From: Sphingomonadaceae bacterium OTU29LAMAA1
GTDB lineage: Bacteria > Pseudomonadota > Alphaproteobacteria > Sphingomonadales > Sphingomonadaceae
Assembly (NCBI GenBank): GCA_024072375.1
Contig: CP099617.1
Span: 2,150,001-2,214,000 of the forward strand
Length of the DNA stretch: 64,000 nt
Direction: 5' to 3'
Shown here piece after piece: positions 36,601-44,257 of the stretch; position 1 is the stretch's first letter; each line of letters starts with the position of its first letter. The notes under the pieces were generated by a model. The model saw nothing but the letters and a program-made list of their open reading frames with translations, searched no databases and was not told where the DNA came from. The position numbers and the translations under genes are program-made.

Positions 36601-36842
36601 CGCCTGCAACCCAGTCCGGCGCCGGCCAGTCGTCGTCGCAGCCGCAATCCCAGCCCGGCGGTCAATCGCCAGCCGGCAGCGCGCAGCAGCAGACGGCCAC
36701 GCAGGGCCAGGGTCAGGCCCAGCCGCAAGCCGGGCAGCAGCAGCCCCGGCAGCAACAGCATACCGCCCCGGCCCGCCAGCCGGCACCGGCGCGGGCCCCC
36801 TCCACCGATACCGATGCTGGCACCAACGGCCGCATCGCCTGA
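33651..36842 (+). CDS. fliK: flagellar hook-length control protein FliK, unusually long
   Basis: A 1063-residue protein, far longer than typical FliK (~400-650). The N-terminal ~880 residues are low-complexity, extremely rich in Pro, Ala, Thr and Asp, with no recognisable domain, fitting a disordered ruler. The C-terminal switch domain (~890-985) is present: DRIEALRDAANANDTRIRLVPDALGAIDI, here seen as the IRLVPDALG and VRFAADNGTTRALIED motifs, followed by LRIGQTIVEPAPA. A Gln/Pro-rich tail of ~70 residues closes it. It is secreted and switches export from hook to filament substrates. A 38-base gap separates it from fliJ. Confidence 0.88.
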   Translation: MINAAAAIVPTTPGQPGKGALPVGGELFALSMSTLPEMAGVSGDAPANTIPLAAGDPVRQALAAPGMPLPTVDAAAIDPALAWLPAVNIAVPAPMEIPPALANAGTDARPDRPFVFTGTPVLNGSTSVGALAMGSTTRPAPAVAVAPPLPDTPAVRPLAPGRAAMPDAPAGDATPQAIPPEPIAEPLAATPGTSPATAKPTDTPQAATTTNTPQAATLPQTSQAATGDTSGRPSSDMPVAEPLARVPASSPAPRKRAASADIDAATAGDPAKPLRHKGSPATETLAATPAGSEAPALQVVHATLPAIASEPDAPPAVSDDIVPDRVVTRRDAAPENRHHTIRASSGPAVDEPVEAADEEATELAAPLPAGRADQTITSAPLPTPPAIAPVAQAPTIPVQPVVQTVVQDVAVVPKGAAPVSSRLPARENRSRPDDASTLPGTTPVPTSVASNGDSATLAPPPSQRPEMPAPARSLADMQVGDRVPASAVVPEPAPAKLDAVDTRREIPAAASARRSPAAAPPMTILQPAAVAPVAIRVSEDEATDPQRPESFARERSAPRVPGPAIPSAAPLPADPGVIDPAGRARDPVARPVRATTRDPAVASAVPLPATATAMATGMETGAPAPDRAEPTPRTVAAMPVDQVANAATDPARGTTPAPAGVATPTGPERAKPDSPTPAAQPAIIADPAPLIDVARPPAGQQAPDDRVPAAPAPSDPSPVTVDARSTTVSPVRDSGAAPMADTAGPSRSVDAAPSTPAATSVPTPVIAVAAPVAVAAVSPASDVAPEAVPAGTMTAPTPAAAPTPRPTFMREVSGTPRQTVALRPRTAAPSQPTAGTTAPAAEVFGAAKHAATGADERKRVAPLDPAATTVAPLATAAPTHGASPVVDTTRPTLDMRQDSWPTHMIDRIEALRDAANANDTRIRLVPDALGAIDISVRMVGDAIHVRFAADNGTTRALIEDAQPRLAEVAQERGLRIGQTIVEPAPATQSGAGQSSSQPQSQPGGQSPAGSAQQQTATQGQGQAQPQAGQQQPRQQQHTAPARQPAPARAPSTDTDAGTNGRIA

Positions 36843-36865
36843 CATTTGCCTGAGGATCACTGACG

Positions 36866-37489
36866 ATGAGCGACAAACCCGAAGCCGACGCGCCCAAGAA
36901 GAAGGGCGGCAAGATGAAGATCGTGATCATGGCGCTCGCGCTGGTCGTGCTGGTCGGCGGCGGCGTGGGCGCGGGCGTCTACGCCGCCAGTGCCGGCCTG
37001 ATCGGCGGCGGCCATGCCGCGGCAGCGGAGGAGCACGGACCCAAGCTGGTGCCCAAATCCGAACAGAAGCGTCCTGCCGAGGGCGGTGAAGGCGGAGGCG
37101 AACATGGCGGAGGCGGCGAATCGTCGGGCAGCGGCGGCAAGCACGTGCCGTCGGGCGGTGGCGGCGATCAATATGCCTCCAACTATTACACGATGGACCC
37201 GCAGTTCACCTCGAACCTGCAGGATTCGGTTCATGTCATCCAGGTCGGCATCGCGATCTCGACGCCGTACGACGACACGGTCATCGAGAATCTGAAGACC
37301 AACGACATCGCCGTACGCTCCGCGGTGCTGCTCACCCTCGGCGATACGCCAGAGGAGCAGGTGTTCACGTCCGCCGGCAAATTGCAGATGCAGCAGCGGC
37401 TGGCGAAGGCGATCAACGGAATTTTAGAGCAGAAAGAAGGATTCGGCGGCGTTCGTAACGTCTACTTTACCAATTTCGTTGTTCAGTGA
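36866..37489 (+). CDS. fliL: flagellar basal body-associated protein FliL
   Basis: A 207-residue stator-associated protein: a short basic cytoplasmic N-terminus (KKKGGKMKI), one transmembrane segment (~13-35), then a Gly/Ser/His-rich linker (GGEGGGEHGGGGESSGSGG) and a periplasmic SPFH-like domain (YYTMDPQFTSNL, VIQVGIAIST). It ends EGFGGVRNVYFTNFVVQ, the typical FliL end. It supports stator function and torque. The linker is long and unusually glycine-rich. Confidence 0.92.
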   Translation: MSDKPEADAPKKKGGKMKIVIMALALVVLVGGGVGAGVYAASAGLIGGGHAAAAEEHGPKLVPKSEQKRPAEGGEGGGEHGGGGESSGSGGKHVPSGGGGDQYASNYYTMDPQFTSNLQDSVHVIQVGIAISTPYDDTVIENLKTNDIAVRSAVLLTLGDTPEEQVFTSAGKLQMQQRLAKAINGILEQKEGFGGVRNVYFTNFVVQ

Positions 37490-37493
37490 GGTC

Positions 37494-38432
37494 ATGGTTA
37501 ACGCCGAGGCAACCTCCGAACGACGGACGCGGGATCGCACACCCGCCGCGCATGCGGCGGGGCTGGGCGCGACCAAGCTCAATCCGTTCGGCGATCTGCA
37601 TACGCTGCAGCATTTGTCCGCGCGTCTCGCGCGGTCGCTGCGTGGCGTGTTCGAGCCGTTGCTGCGACGTGAAGTGCGGGCCTGGGCCGAACCGCTCGTG
37701 GTCCAGCGTTTCGGGGATTACCGTTCAGAGAAGGGCGATCTGCTGACCGCATGGTTGCCGATGACGATGTCGCCGCAGGGTGCCAACGCCCTGTGCGTCC
37801 TCGATGGCACCTTCGTATTGCAGCTGCTCGACCTGTTTTTCGGCGGCAACGGCGCGACCCCGCTGATGATGCCGACCGAATTCTCGCCGGCGGCGGATGC
37901 AATGGTGGCCAAGATCGGCCAGACCATCGCGGGGCCGCTGCGCACCGCGTGGGAACCGCTCGCCCGTATCGATTTTACCCCGACGCATGTCGAATCCAAT
38001 GCCGCGATGCTGTCGACCGACGCCGACGACGCGATGATCGTCACCCGATTCGGCATCGCTGCGGGCGACGACCGTCCCGTCTTCGTCGACCTGATCTATC
38101 CGGTCACCGCGTTGAAGCCGCATGCGCCGACGCTGACCGGCAAGGTGCTCGACAAGCAGGAGGCGGACCCCGCATGGCGCACCTCGCTGACCCGCGCGGC
38201 GATGAACGTCCGTTTTCCGATCCGCTCGGTGCTCGCCGAGCCGGTGGTGCCGCTGTCGATGCTGATGAACCTGAAACAGGGCGACGTGATCCCGATCAGC
38301 ATCGAACCGCAGGTGCCGGTAATGGTCGGAACCGATTGCCTTGGGCGCGGTACCGTCGGCACCTCCAACGGCCATGCCGCCGTCCGCCTGACCTCTCTTG
38401 CCCGATTCGACGACGAAGGACCTGACGCATGA
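37494..38432 (+). CDS. fliM: flagellar motor switch protein FliM, lacking the N-terminal CheY motif
   Basis: A 312-residue C-ring protein. The start at ATG 37494 follows a GAGG; an upstream TTG would add five residues only. The middle domain (NPFGDLHTLQHLSARLARSL, LDLFFGGNGATPL, EFSPAADAMV) and the C-terminal SpoA-like domain (VVPLSMLMNLKQGDVIPI, MVGTDCLGRGTVG) are intact. The N-terminal ~25 residues contain no LSQxEIDxLL motif, which in most FliM proteins binds phospho-CheY. Direction or stop control may therefore work differently here. Confidence 0.92.
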   Translation: MVNAEATSERRTRDRTPAAHAAGLGATKLNPFGDLHTLQHLSARLARSLRGVFEPLLRREVRAWAEPLVVQRFGDYRSEKGDLLTAWLPMTMSPQGANALCVLDGTFVLQLLDLFFGGNGATPLMMPTEFSPAADAMVAKIGQTIAGPLRTAWEPLARIDFTPTHVESNAAMLSTDADDAMIVTRFGIAAGDDRPVFVDLIYPVTALKPHAPTLTGKVLDKQEADPAWRTSLTRAAMNVRFPIRSVLAEPVVPLSMLMNLKQGDVIPISIEPQVPVMVGTDCLGRGTVGTSNGHAAVRLTSLARFDDEGPDA

Positions 38433-38728
38433 ACGACATGACCGGCGGCTTCCCGCTAGATGCCGGAGTGGCCGCCAATTTCCGGCTGTTGCAGGATGTC
38501 GACGTCAAGCTGACGGTCGAGATCGGCTCGACCTCGCTGACGTTGCGCGAACTGCTGGCGCTGGGCGAATCGAGCGTGATCGAGCTGGATCGCCAGGCGA
38601 ACGAACTGCTCGACGTGTTCGTCAACGGCACGCTGATCGGCCGCGGCGAAGTTGTGACGGTCGGCGATCGCTTCGGCGTGCGCATGACCGAACTGGTCAC
38701 GCCCGACAAATCCGCGGCGCGGAACTGA
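38429..38728 (+). CDS. fliN: flagellar motor switch protein FliN
   Basis: A 99-residue SpoA-domain protein of the lower C ring. Conserved parts are LLQDVDVKLTVEIGSTSLTL, LGESSVIELDRQANELLDVFVNG and IGRGEVVTVGDRFGVRMTEL. The ATG overlaps the fliM stop (ATGA). It lacks any long N-terminal extension, so it is the minimal FliN form. Confidence 0.96.
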   Translation: MNDMTGGFPLDAGVAANFRLLQDVDVKLTVEIGSTSLTLRELLALGESSVIELDRQANELLDVFVNGTLIGRGEVVTVGDRFGVRMTELVTPDKSAARN

Positions 38729-38737
38729 GGCGCGATC

Positions 38738-38998
38738 ATGCTCTGGTCCTATATCCTCAAGCTCGTGATCCTGCTGCCGCTGGTGTGCGGCCTGATGATC
38801 GGCTGCCTGTACGCATGGCGGAAGCTGGAAACGCGGATGCCCGGTGGCGGCAAACCGTCCAACCGGCTGATCGCGGTCCGGGAAACGATGATGATCTCTC
38901 CCGGCCTGCGCCTTGCGGTGCTCGATTTCGAGGGCAAGCGCCTGCTCGTCTCGGTCGGCCGTGGCGGCGTCAACCTGATCGACAAGGTGGACCAGTGA
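38738..38998 (+). CDS. fliO: flagellar export protein FliO
   Basis: An 86-residue protein with one N-terminal membrane segment (~5-26) and a small cytoplasmic domain (ETMMISPGLRLAVLDFEGKRLLVSVGRGGVNLI) of the FliO type. It assists FliP ring assembly. It lies 9 bases after fliN and its stop overlaps the fliP GTG start. Confidence 0.9.
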   Translation: MLWSYILKLVILLPLVCGLMIGCLYAWRKLETRMPGGGKPSNRLIAVRETMMISPGLRLAVLDFEGKRLLVSVGRGGVNLIDKVDQ

Positions 38999-39876
38999 CG
39001 CCGACCGTGACGCGGCGGGGCCATGGTCCCGCATTGTTCAGGCCCGTCCGCCGCACGACCGGCGCGACGGCGCGCGGCTACAAATGGGTCTGGGCGATCC
39101 TCGCCATCGCGCTGGCGCTGCTCGTCGCGATGCCGGCCTTCGCGCAGGCCGCTCCCGCAGCACCTGCACCGGGCGTCGGCGATGCTGTGGATCGCGCGCT
39201 CGGCCAGCTGAGTGCGGGCGCGGCATCCGGCGGGACGCAGAGCGCGCCGCTGTCGCTGTCGCTGCAGGTCCTCATCATCATGGGCCTGTTGACGATCCTG
39301 CCGGGCATCCTGCTGATGATGACCAGCTTCACCCGGATCGTGATCGTGCTGGCCGTGCTGCGCCAGGCGATGGGCCTGCAACAGACACCGCCCAACCAGG
39401 TGCTGATCGGCCTCGCGCTGTTCCTGTCGCTGTTCATCATGGCGCCGACGATCAGCCAGATGAACACGCAGGCGATCCAGCCCTATGCCGCCGGGCAGCT
39501 GGCCGGCACGCAGATGATCGAGCGCGCCGGAGCGCCGCTCCACGCCTTCATGGTCAAGCAGACGCGGATCAAGGACGTGACCATGTTCGCCGACATGGCG
39601 AAGTCGGGCCCGTACACGTCGCCCAACGACATCCCGTTCGCCGTATTGCTGCCCGCCTTCGTCACGTCGGAGCTGAAGACCGCGTTCCAGATCGGGTTCC
39701 TGATGTTCCTGCCGTTCATCGTCATCGACCTCGTCGTCGCGACGGTGCTGATGGCGCTCGGCATGGCGATGCTGTCGCCGACGATCATCTCGCTGCCGTT
39801 CAAGCTGTTGCTGTTCGTGCTGGTCGATGGCTGGGCGCTGACCATGGGCAGCCTCGCCAATTCGTTCGCGACGTGA
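38995..39876 (+). CDS. fliP: flagellar export gate protein FliP
   Basis: A 293-residue core component of the export gate, starting with GTG that overlaps the fliO stop. Residues ~30-50 are a signal-like segment (WAILAIALALLVAMPAFAQAA), as FliP is often made with a cleavable signal. Conserved motifs are ILPGILLMMTSFTRIVIVLAVLR, ALFLSLFIMAP and SELKTAFQIGFLMFLPFIVID. Together with FliQ and FliR it forms the helical channel. An upstream open stretch in the same frame is antisense noise and was excluded. Confidence 0.95.
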   Translation: MTPTVTRRGHGPALFRPVRRTTGATARGYKWVWAILAIALALLVAMPAFAQAAPAAPAPGVGDAVDRALGQLSAGAASGGTQSAPLSLSLQVLIIMGLLTILPGILLMMTSFTRIVIVLAVLRQAMGLQQTPPNQVLIGLALFLSLFIMAPTISQMNTQAIQPYAAGQLAGTQMIERAGAPLHAFMVKQTRIKDVTMFADMAKSGPYTSPNDIPFAVLLPAFVTSELKTAFQIGFLMFLPFIVIDLVVATVLMALGMAMLSPTIISLPFKLLLFVLVDGWALTMGSLANSFAT

Positions 39877-39887
39877 GGATCCGCTAG

Positions 39888-40157
39888 ATGGACGCCGATT
39901 ATTTCCTCACCGTCGCCAACCAGACGATGTGGGTGCTGGCGCTGGCCACCGCTCCGATCCTGATCCCCGCGCTGCTCGCCGGCCTGATCCTCGGCATGAT
40001 CCAGGCGGCGACGTCGATCAACGAACAGACGCTCAGCTTCGTGCCGAAGTTGCTGGTGGTGGCGTTTTCGATCCTGATCTTCGGCAGCCTGATCCTCGGG
40101 TTGCTGACGGATTTCACCGTGGGCATGTTCGAACGCATTCCGGAACTGGTGAAATAG
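39888..40157 (+). CDS. fliQ: flagellar export gate protein FliQ
   Basis: An 89-residue protein with two membrane helices (~15-38 and ~50-75). ILIPALLAGLILGMIQAATSINEQTLSFVPKL is represented here by the conserved GLILGMIQAATSINEQTL core. It wraps around the FliP-FliR channel. The spacing from fliP is 11 bases; the next gene, fliR, is displaced by a palindromic insertion. Confidence 0.95.
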   Translation: MDADYFLTVANQTMWVLALATAPILIPALLAGLILGMIQAATSINEQTLSFVPKLLVVAFSILIFGSLILGLLTDFTVGMFERIPELVK

Positions 40158-40161
40158 TGTT

Positions 40162-40297
40162 CGCCAAACCACCCGCGTCACCCCGGACTCGTTGCGGGAT
40201 CCACTGGTCTGCGGCGGAAGGGCTGGAGGCTCCATGGATGCCACCAGCCTCACGTTGCACCCCGGAACGCGTCCGGGGTGACGAAGGTGGTTTGGCG
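40162..40297. repeat. 136-base element with 26-base terminal inverted repeats between fliQ and fliR
   Basis: The ends 40162-40187 and 40272-40297 are inverted copies that match at 24 of 26 positions (each reads CGCCAAACCACC outward-in, then GTCACCCCGGA). The inside has no coding potential and no obvious target-site duplication. It has the form of a non-autonomous MITE- or REPIN-like element. It separates two genes that are adjacent in most flagellar operons. Confidence 0.78.
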
Positions 40298-40326
40298 GGC
40301 GTTTGCCCGGCGACGAGCGCTGCGTA

Positions 40327-41097
40327 GTGTTGGGTTTCGGCTTAGCCATCGAACCCAGACTCTGGGCGCTGATCTTCGTCATGGTGCGGATCGGGGCGGC
40401 GTTCGTCGTCGCGCCGGTGTTCGGTGCGGTGTCGATCCCCCTCCCCGTCCGCATCGGCCTGTCCGGCGCGATCGGCATCTTCGTGCTCGCTGTTCATCCG
40501 ATCGTGCCGCCGGCGCAGATTTTCGCGGTGGCGACCTTCCTCGCGATCTTCGCCGAAGCGCTCGTCGGCGCGGCCATCGGCTTCATCCTCCAGATCGCGT
40601 TCGCCGCGCCAATGATCGCATCGGAGATGATCGGCGGATCGATGGGCATCGGCTTTGCCTCGTCGGTCGATCCGCAGAACGGCCGTTCGTCGCCCGCGCT
40701 AGGCCAGTTCTTCACCGTCATGCTGACCTTGCTGTTCCTGTCGGTCGACGGGCACCTCGTCCTCGTCGAGTTGCTGGTCAAAAGCTATGAAACGATGCCC
40801 CCCGGTACCTGGGTCGCGCCCGACCGGCTGAAACAGATCGCCTTTTTCGGCGGCTATGCCTTTCTCGCCGGCCTGCTGCTCGCGCTGCCGGTCGGCTTCC
40901 TGCTGCTCTGCCTCAACCTGATCGTCGGCATGGTCAGCCGCGCCGCACCGGCGCTCAACCTGTTCTCGGTCGGCCTGCCGGCCAGCACGGCCGTCGGCGT
41001 GGTCGCGCTCGCCGTCGCCTTTCCGGCGATGGGCGATTACATGCTGGTCATCATACGCGAGGGACTGGCCGCCACCCAAGCGATGGCGGGCGGCTGA
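40327..41097 (+). CDS. fliR: flagellar export gate protein FliR
   Basis: A 256-residue multi-helix protein of the export gate. GTG at 40327 is chosen because it gives the expected short N-terminus before PRLWALIFVMVRIGAAFVVAPVFG; TTG at 40303 lies too near the repeat element. SEMIGGSMGIGFASSVDPQNG and PVGFLLLCLNLIVGMVSRAAPALNLFSVGLP are characteristic. Its stop overlaps the flhB start (TGATG). The start has only a weak binding site. Confidence 0.93.
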   Translation: MLGFGLAIEPRLWALIFVMVRIGAAFVVAPVFGAVSIPLPVRIGLSGAIGIFVLAVHPIVPPAQIFAVATFLAIFAEALVGAAIGFILQIAFAAPMIASEMIGGSMGIGFASSVDPQNGRSSPALGQFFTVMLTLLFLSVDGHLVLVELLVKSYETMPPGTWVAPDRLKQIAFFGGYAFLAGLLLALPVGFLLLCLNLIVGMVSRAAPALNLFSVGLPASTAVGVVALAVAFPAMGDYMLVIIREGLAATQAMAGG

Positions 41098-42239
41098 TGT
41101 CGGAATCCGGTGGCGACAAGACAGAAGCACCAACACCCAAGCGCAAGGAAAAGGCGGCGGAGGATGGCAACATCCTCAAGTCGAAGGACCTCGCGACGGC
41201 ATTGGTGGTCATGGCGGGTGTCGCCTGGCTGATCTTCGCTGGTCCATCGCTGGTCGCGGCGTGCAAGGCGGTGATGGCGGCGAGCTTCCAGTTCGACCGC
41301 GGCGACGTCGAGGATTTCTCGCCGTGGCGGCCGTTGCAGGAGGCGGGTACCAAGCTGCTGCCCTCGCTCATCACGCTGTTCGCGGTCAGCGTGATCGCGA
41401 CGATCGTCAGTTCGGCCGGCCTCGGATCGCTGACGTGGAACAGCAAATTGTTCGCCTTCAAGGGCAACCGCATCAATCCGGCGTCCGGACTGAAGCGGAT
41501 CATCGGGCCGCAGGGCTGGATCGAGCTCGGCAAGTCGCTGCTGAAGGTCGTGCTGCTGAGTGTGATCGGCGGCTATATGCTGTGGAAGTCGAGCCGCACC
41601 ACGCTGGGCCTGTCCTCATCTAGCCTGGGCGATGCCGTCGCGGCGCTGGGCGGCACCTTCATCGGCATCATGATCGCGATGGCCGGCGGCCTGCTCGCCA
41701 TCGCGCTGTTCGACGTGCCGATCCAGATCGTCCAGCTGCTGTCGAAGCTGCGCATGACCAAGCAGGAGGTGCGCGACGAGCATAAGGAGAGCGAAGGCTC
41801 GCCCGAGGCGAAGGGCCATCAGCGTGCGATGCAGCGCGCGATGGCGACCGGCGGCGTACGGAAAGCGGTGGCGGAGGCGCATGTGGTGCTCACCAACCCG
41901 ACGCATTTCGCCGTCGCGTTGCGATACGATCGCGGCAAGGATCAGGTGCCCGTCGTCGTGGCGAAGGGTCGCGGCGCGACCGCGCTGGCGATCCGCGAGG
42001 TGGCAGGCGAAAGCCGCATACCGATCCTCGAATATCCGATGCTCGCCCGCGCGGTCTATTACACCAGCCGCGAGGGCCAGGAGGTGCGCGACGACCTGTA
42101 CGTCGCGATCGCCACCGTGCTCGCCTTCGTCTTCAACCTGAACGCCGCAGCGGGCGGGACCGAACAGCCGCCGATCGACGTGCCGGAGACCGCCCGGTTC
42201 GACGAACACGGCATCAAGATCGAACGGAAATCCTCTTAA
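41097..42239 (+). CDS. flhB: flagellar export switch protein FlhB
   Basis: A 380-residue export-gate protein with a KTEAPTPKRKEKA N-terminus, four membrane helices and a cytoplasmic domain. The self-cleavage site NPTH is at residues 267-270. The linker before it (RMTKQEVRDEHKESEGSPE) is typical. FlhB autocleavage, with FliK, switches export from rod/hook to filament substrates. The C-terminal ~30 residues are variable. Confidence 0.96.
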   Translation: MSESGGDKTEAPTPKRKEKAAEDGNILKSKDLATALVVMAGVAWLIFAGPSLVAACKAVMAASFQFDRGDVEDFSPWRPLQEAGTKLLPSLITLFAVSVIATIVSSAGLGSLTWNSKLFAFKGNRINPASGLKRIIGPQGWIELGKSLLKVVLLSVIGGYMLWKSSRTTLGLSSSSLGDAVAALGGTFIGIMIAMAGGLLAIALFDVPIQIVQLLSKLRMTKQEVRDEHKESEGSPEAKGHQRAMQRAMATGGVRKAVAEAHVVLTNPTHFAVALRYDRGKDQVPVVVAKGRGATALAIREVAGESRIPILEYPMLARAVYYTSREGQEVRDDLYVAIATVLAFVFNLNAAAGGTEQPPIDVPETARFDEHGIKIERKSS

Positions 42240-42287
42240 TCTTTGCCGGCAGCGGCCGTTAACAGTGATGAAGCGCGGAGTTCGACG

Positions 42288-43775
42288 ATGGCCACCACGA
42301 TTGCAACGACGAGCACCCCGACACCCACGGTCTCCACGGCCGCAGGGGTCACCAAAAGCGCCGCGCAAAGCATCCTCACCTCGCTCAACACCGGGTCGGG
42401 CGTCGATACCGACACACTGGTCACCCAGCTGGTCCAGGCGCAGTTCGCCGCCAAGACCGCCGCGCTCACCGCCCGCAACACCGCGCTCACCGCGCAGATT
42501 TCGGCTGCGAGCACGCTCAAGAGCACCATCGCCAACTTCTCGACCGCATTGGGCACGCTGACCGGCGGCGGTGCGCTCCAGACGCAGCCCGTCAGCTCGA
42601 ATACCGGCGTCCTGTCCGCCTCGGCGATCAGCGGCGCGAAGGTCGGCAACCTGAATTCGAGCGTGACCGTCAACGCGCTCGCCACCGCGCAGGGCGCGCG
42701 GTCCGCCAGCGTCGCGAGCCGGACGACGCCGATCGCCACCGGCAAACTGACGCTGACGCTGGGCACCGCAACCTATAACGCCGCCGGCACCGCGATGACC
42801 GGCTTCACCGCCGGCAGCACCGCCGCGGTTTCGATCGACGTGACCAACGGCACCCCCGACGGGATCGCCGCCGCGATCAACGCCGCCAAGACCGGCGTTA
42901 CCGCCAGCGTCATCACCGACGCCGACGGCAAGGCGGTGCTGTCGCTGAAGGGCGATACGGGGTCGGCGCAGGCCTTCACGTTGAAGGCGGACGATGCGAA
43001 CAGCGCGCTCAACCAGTTCAACGTCGGCGTCAACACCGGCACGCTGACCGGCACCGCCGCCAATGCCCAGCTGATCGTCGACGGCGTCGCGGTACAGCGC
43101 GCGAGCAACACGATCACCGATCTGCTGCCGGGCGTGAAGCTGCAACTGGGTGCCGTATCGACCACCCCCGTGTCGCTGACGACGACGCGCCCGACCAGCG
43201 CGCTGAGCCAGGCGGTCGCGGATTTCGTCGAAACCTACAACCAGGTCTACGCCAGTGCCAGGAACGCGACCAATGCGGTCGACGGCGATCTGAAGACGGA
43301 CAATGCGGCGAAGTCGCTGCTGCGTTCGTTACAGGGGCTGACCACCAAATCGATCGCTTCGGCCAGCACTGCGGGTGCCCCGACGACGCTGGCCCAGCTG
43401 GGCATCGCCACCAATCGCGACGGCACGCTGACGGTGAACGCGGACACGCTCAACAAGGCGCTCGCCACCTATCCGGACGAGGTGGAGGCGATGTTCGCGA
43501 CCACGTCGAGCAACGCGATCGGCCTCAACAGTTCGCTCGCGTCGATCTCTCTCGCCGCCTCCAGCAGCCTCTACGGGCTGGGAGCGTCGACGACGCGCTA
43601 TACCAAAGCGCAGAGCGACCTGTCGCTGGAACAGGAAAAGATCGCGTCGCAGTCGGAGACGATGACGACCCGGATGACGCAGCAATTTTCGAGCATGAAC
43701 AGCAAGGTCACCGCCTACAAGGCGACCCAGACCTTTCTCGAGAACCAGATCAAGGCGTGGAACAAAGATAGCTGA
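42288..43775 (+). CDS. fliD: flagellar filament cap protein FliD
   Basis: A 495-residue secreted capping protein. The ATG at 42288 has GGAG 8 bases before it. The N-terminal coiled-coil part (GSGVDTDTLVTQLVQAQFAAKTAAL) and C-terminal part (LATYPDEVEAMFATTS ... AYKATQTFLENQIKAWN) are typical FliD ends. The central region is rich in Thr, Ala and Ser and contains an ITDLLPGVKLQL core. It is 48 bases downstream of flhB and coupled to fliS. Confidence 0.93.
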   Translation: MATTIATTSTPTPTVSTAAGVTKSAAQSILTSLNTGSGVDTDTLVTQLVQAQFAAKTAALTARNTALTAQISAASTLKSTIANFSTALGTLTGGGALQTQPVSSNTGVLSASAISGAKVGNLNSSVTVNALATAQGARSASVASRTTPIATGKLTLTLGTATYNAAGTAMTGFTAGSTAAVSIDVTNGTPDGIAAAINAAKTGVTASVITDADGKAVLSLKGDTGSAQAFTLKADDANSALNQFNVGVNTGTLTGTAANAQLIVDGVAVQRASNTITDLLPGVKLQLGAVSTTPVSLTTTRPTSALSQAVADFVETYNQVYASARNATNAVDGDLKTDNAAKSLLRSLQGLTTKSIASASTAGAPTTLAQLGIATNRDGTLTVNADTLNKALATYPDEVEAMFATTSSNAIGLNSSLASISLAASSSLYGLGASTTRYTKAQSDLSLEQEKIASQSETMTTRMTQQFSSMNSKVTAYKATQTFLENQIKAWNKDS

Positions 43776-44173
43776 TGGCTTACGCAACGCTCCTCTCCGG
43801 CGACCCCTACGCCACCTATCGCCAGATCGATGTCGTCGGCCGTACCGCCGAGGCGCAGGGGCCGGGTCTCGTGCAATTGCTGTACGAGGAACTGGTGTCC
43901 GCGCTGCGTGCAGCGGCCTGGGCGGTCGAGAACAACCAGCTGCGCACCAAGAGCGAGCGCATCACCCGCGCTACCGCGATCCTGTTCGCGCTGGAATCGG
44001 GGCTCGACTTCGAACGCGGCGGCGAGGTGTCGAACACGCTCGCGCGGCTTTACGCCGGTATCCGCCGGACGGTGGTCGACGCTTCGGTCGGGATCGATCC
44101 GCGCCCGTTCCGCGCGGCGGCCGACAGCCTGAGCGAGATCGCCGAAGCCTGGCGTACCGCGCGGGCGGCCTGA
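43775..44173 (+). CDS. fliS: flagellin export chaperone FliS
   Basis: A 132-residue helical-bundle chaperone that binds the flagellin C-terminus and prevents early polymerisation. PYATYRQIDVVGRTAEAQGPGLVQLLYEELV is present as the FliS core pattern PGLVQLLYEEL, with the helix ALRAAAWAVENNQLRTKSERI after it. The start overlaps the fliD stop (TGATG). It is the last gene of the operon; a palindromic repeat follows. Confidence 0.93.
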   Translation: MAYATLLSGDPYATYRQIDVVGRTAEAQGPGLVQLLYEELVSALRAAAWAVENNQLRTKSERITRATAILFALESGLDFERGGEVSNTLARLYAGIRRTVVDASVGIDPRPFRAAADSLSEIAEAWRTARAA

Positions 44174-44184
44174 GGATTTCGTTA

Positions 44185-44251
44185 CCGGGGACGTCGCCTA
44201 CCTCCCCCTCCGTCACGCCTTCGGCGCGCCACCTCCCCCTTGCGGGGGAGG
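44185..44251. repeat. palindromic intergenic repeat after fliS
   Basis: This copy runs GACGTCGCCTACCTCCCCCT onwards and ends in the hairpin CCTCCCCC-TTGC-GGGGGAGG (44232-44251). It matches 22731-22792. Being between convergent fliS and the metal transporter gene, it may act as a transcript end. Confidence 0.75.
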
Positions 44252-44257
44252 AATGTG

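Noticed and set aside
38398..38994. upstream part of the fliP frame
   Set aside because: Out-of-frame reading through fliN and fliO; FliP starts at GTG 38995.
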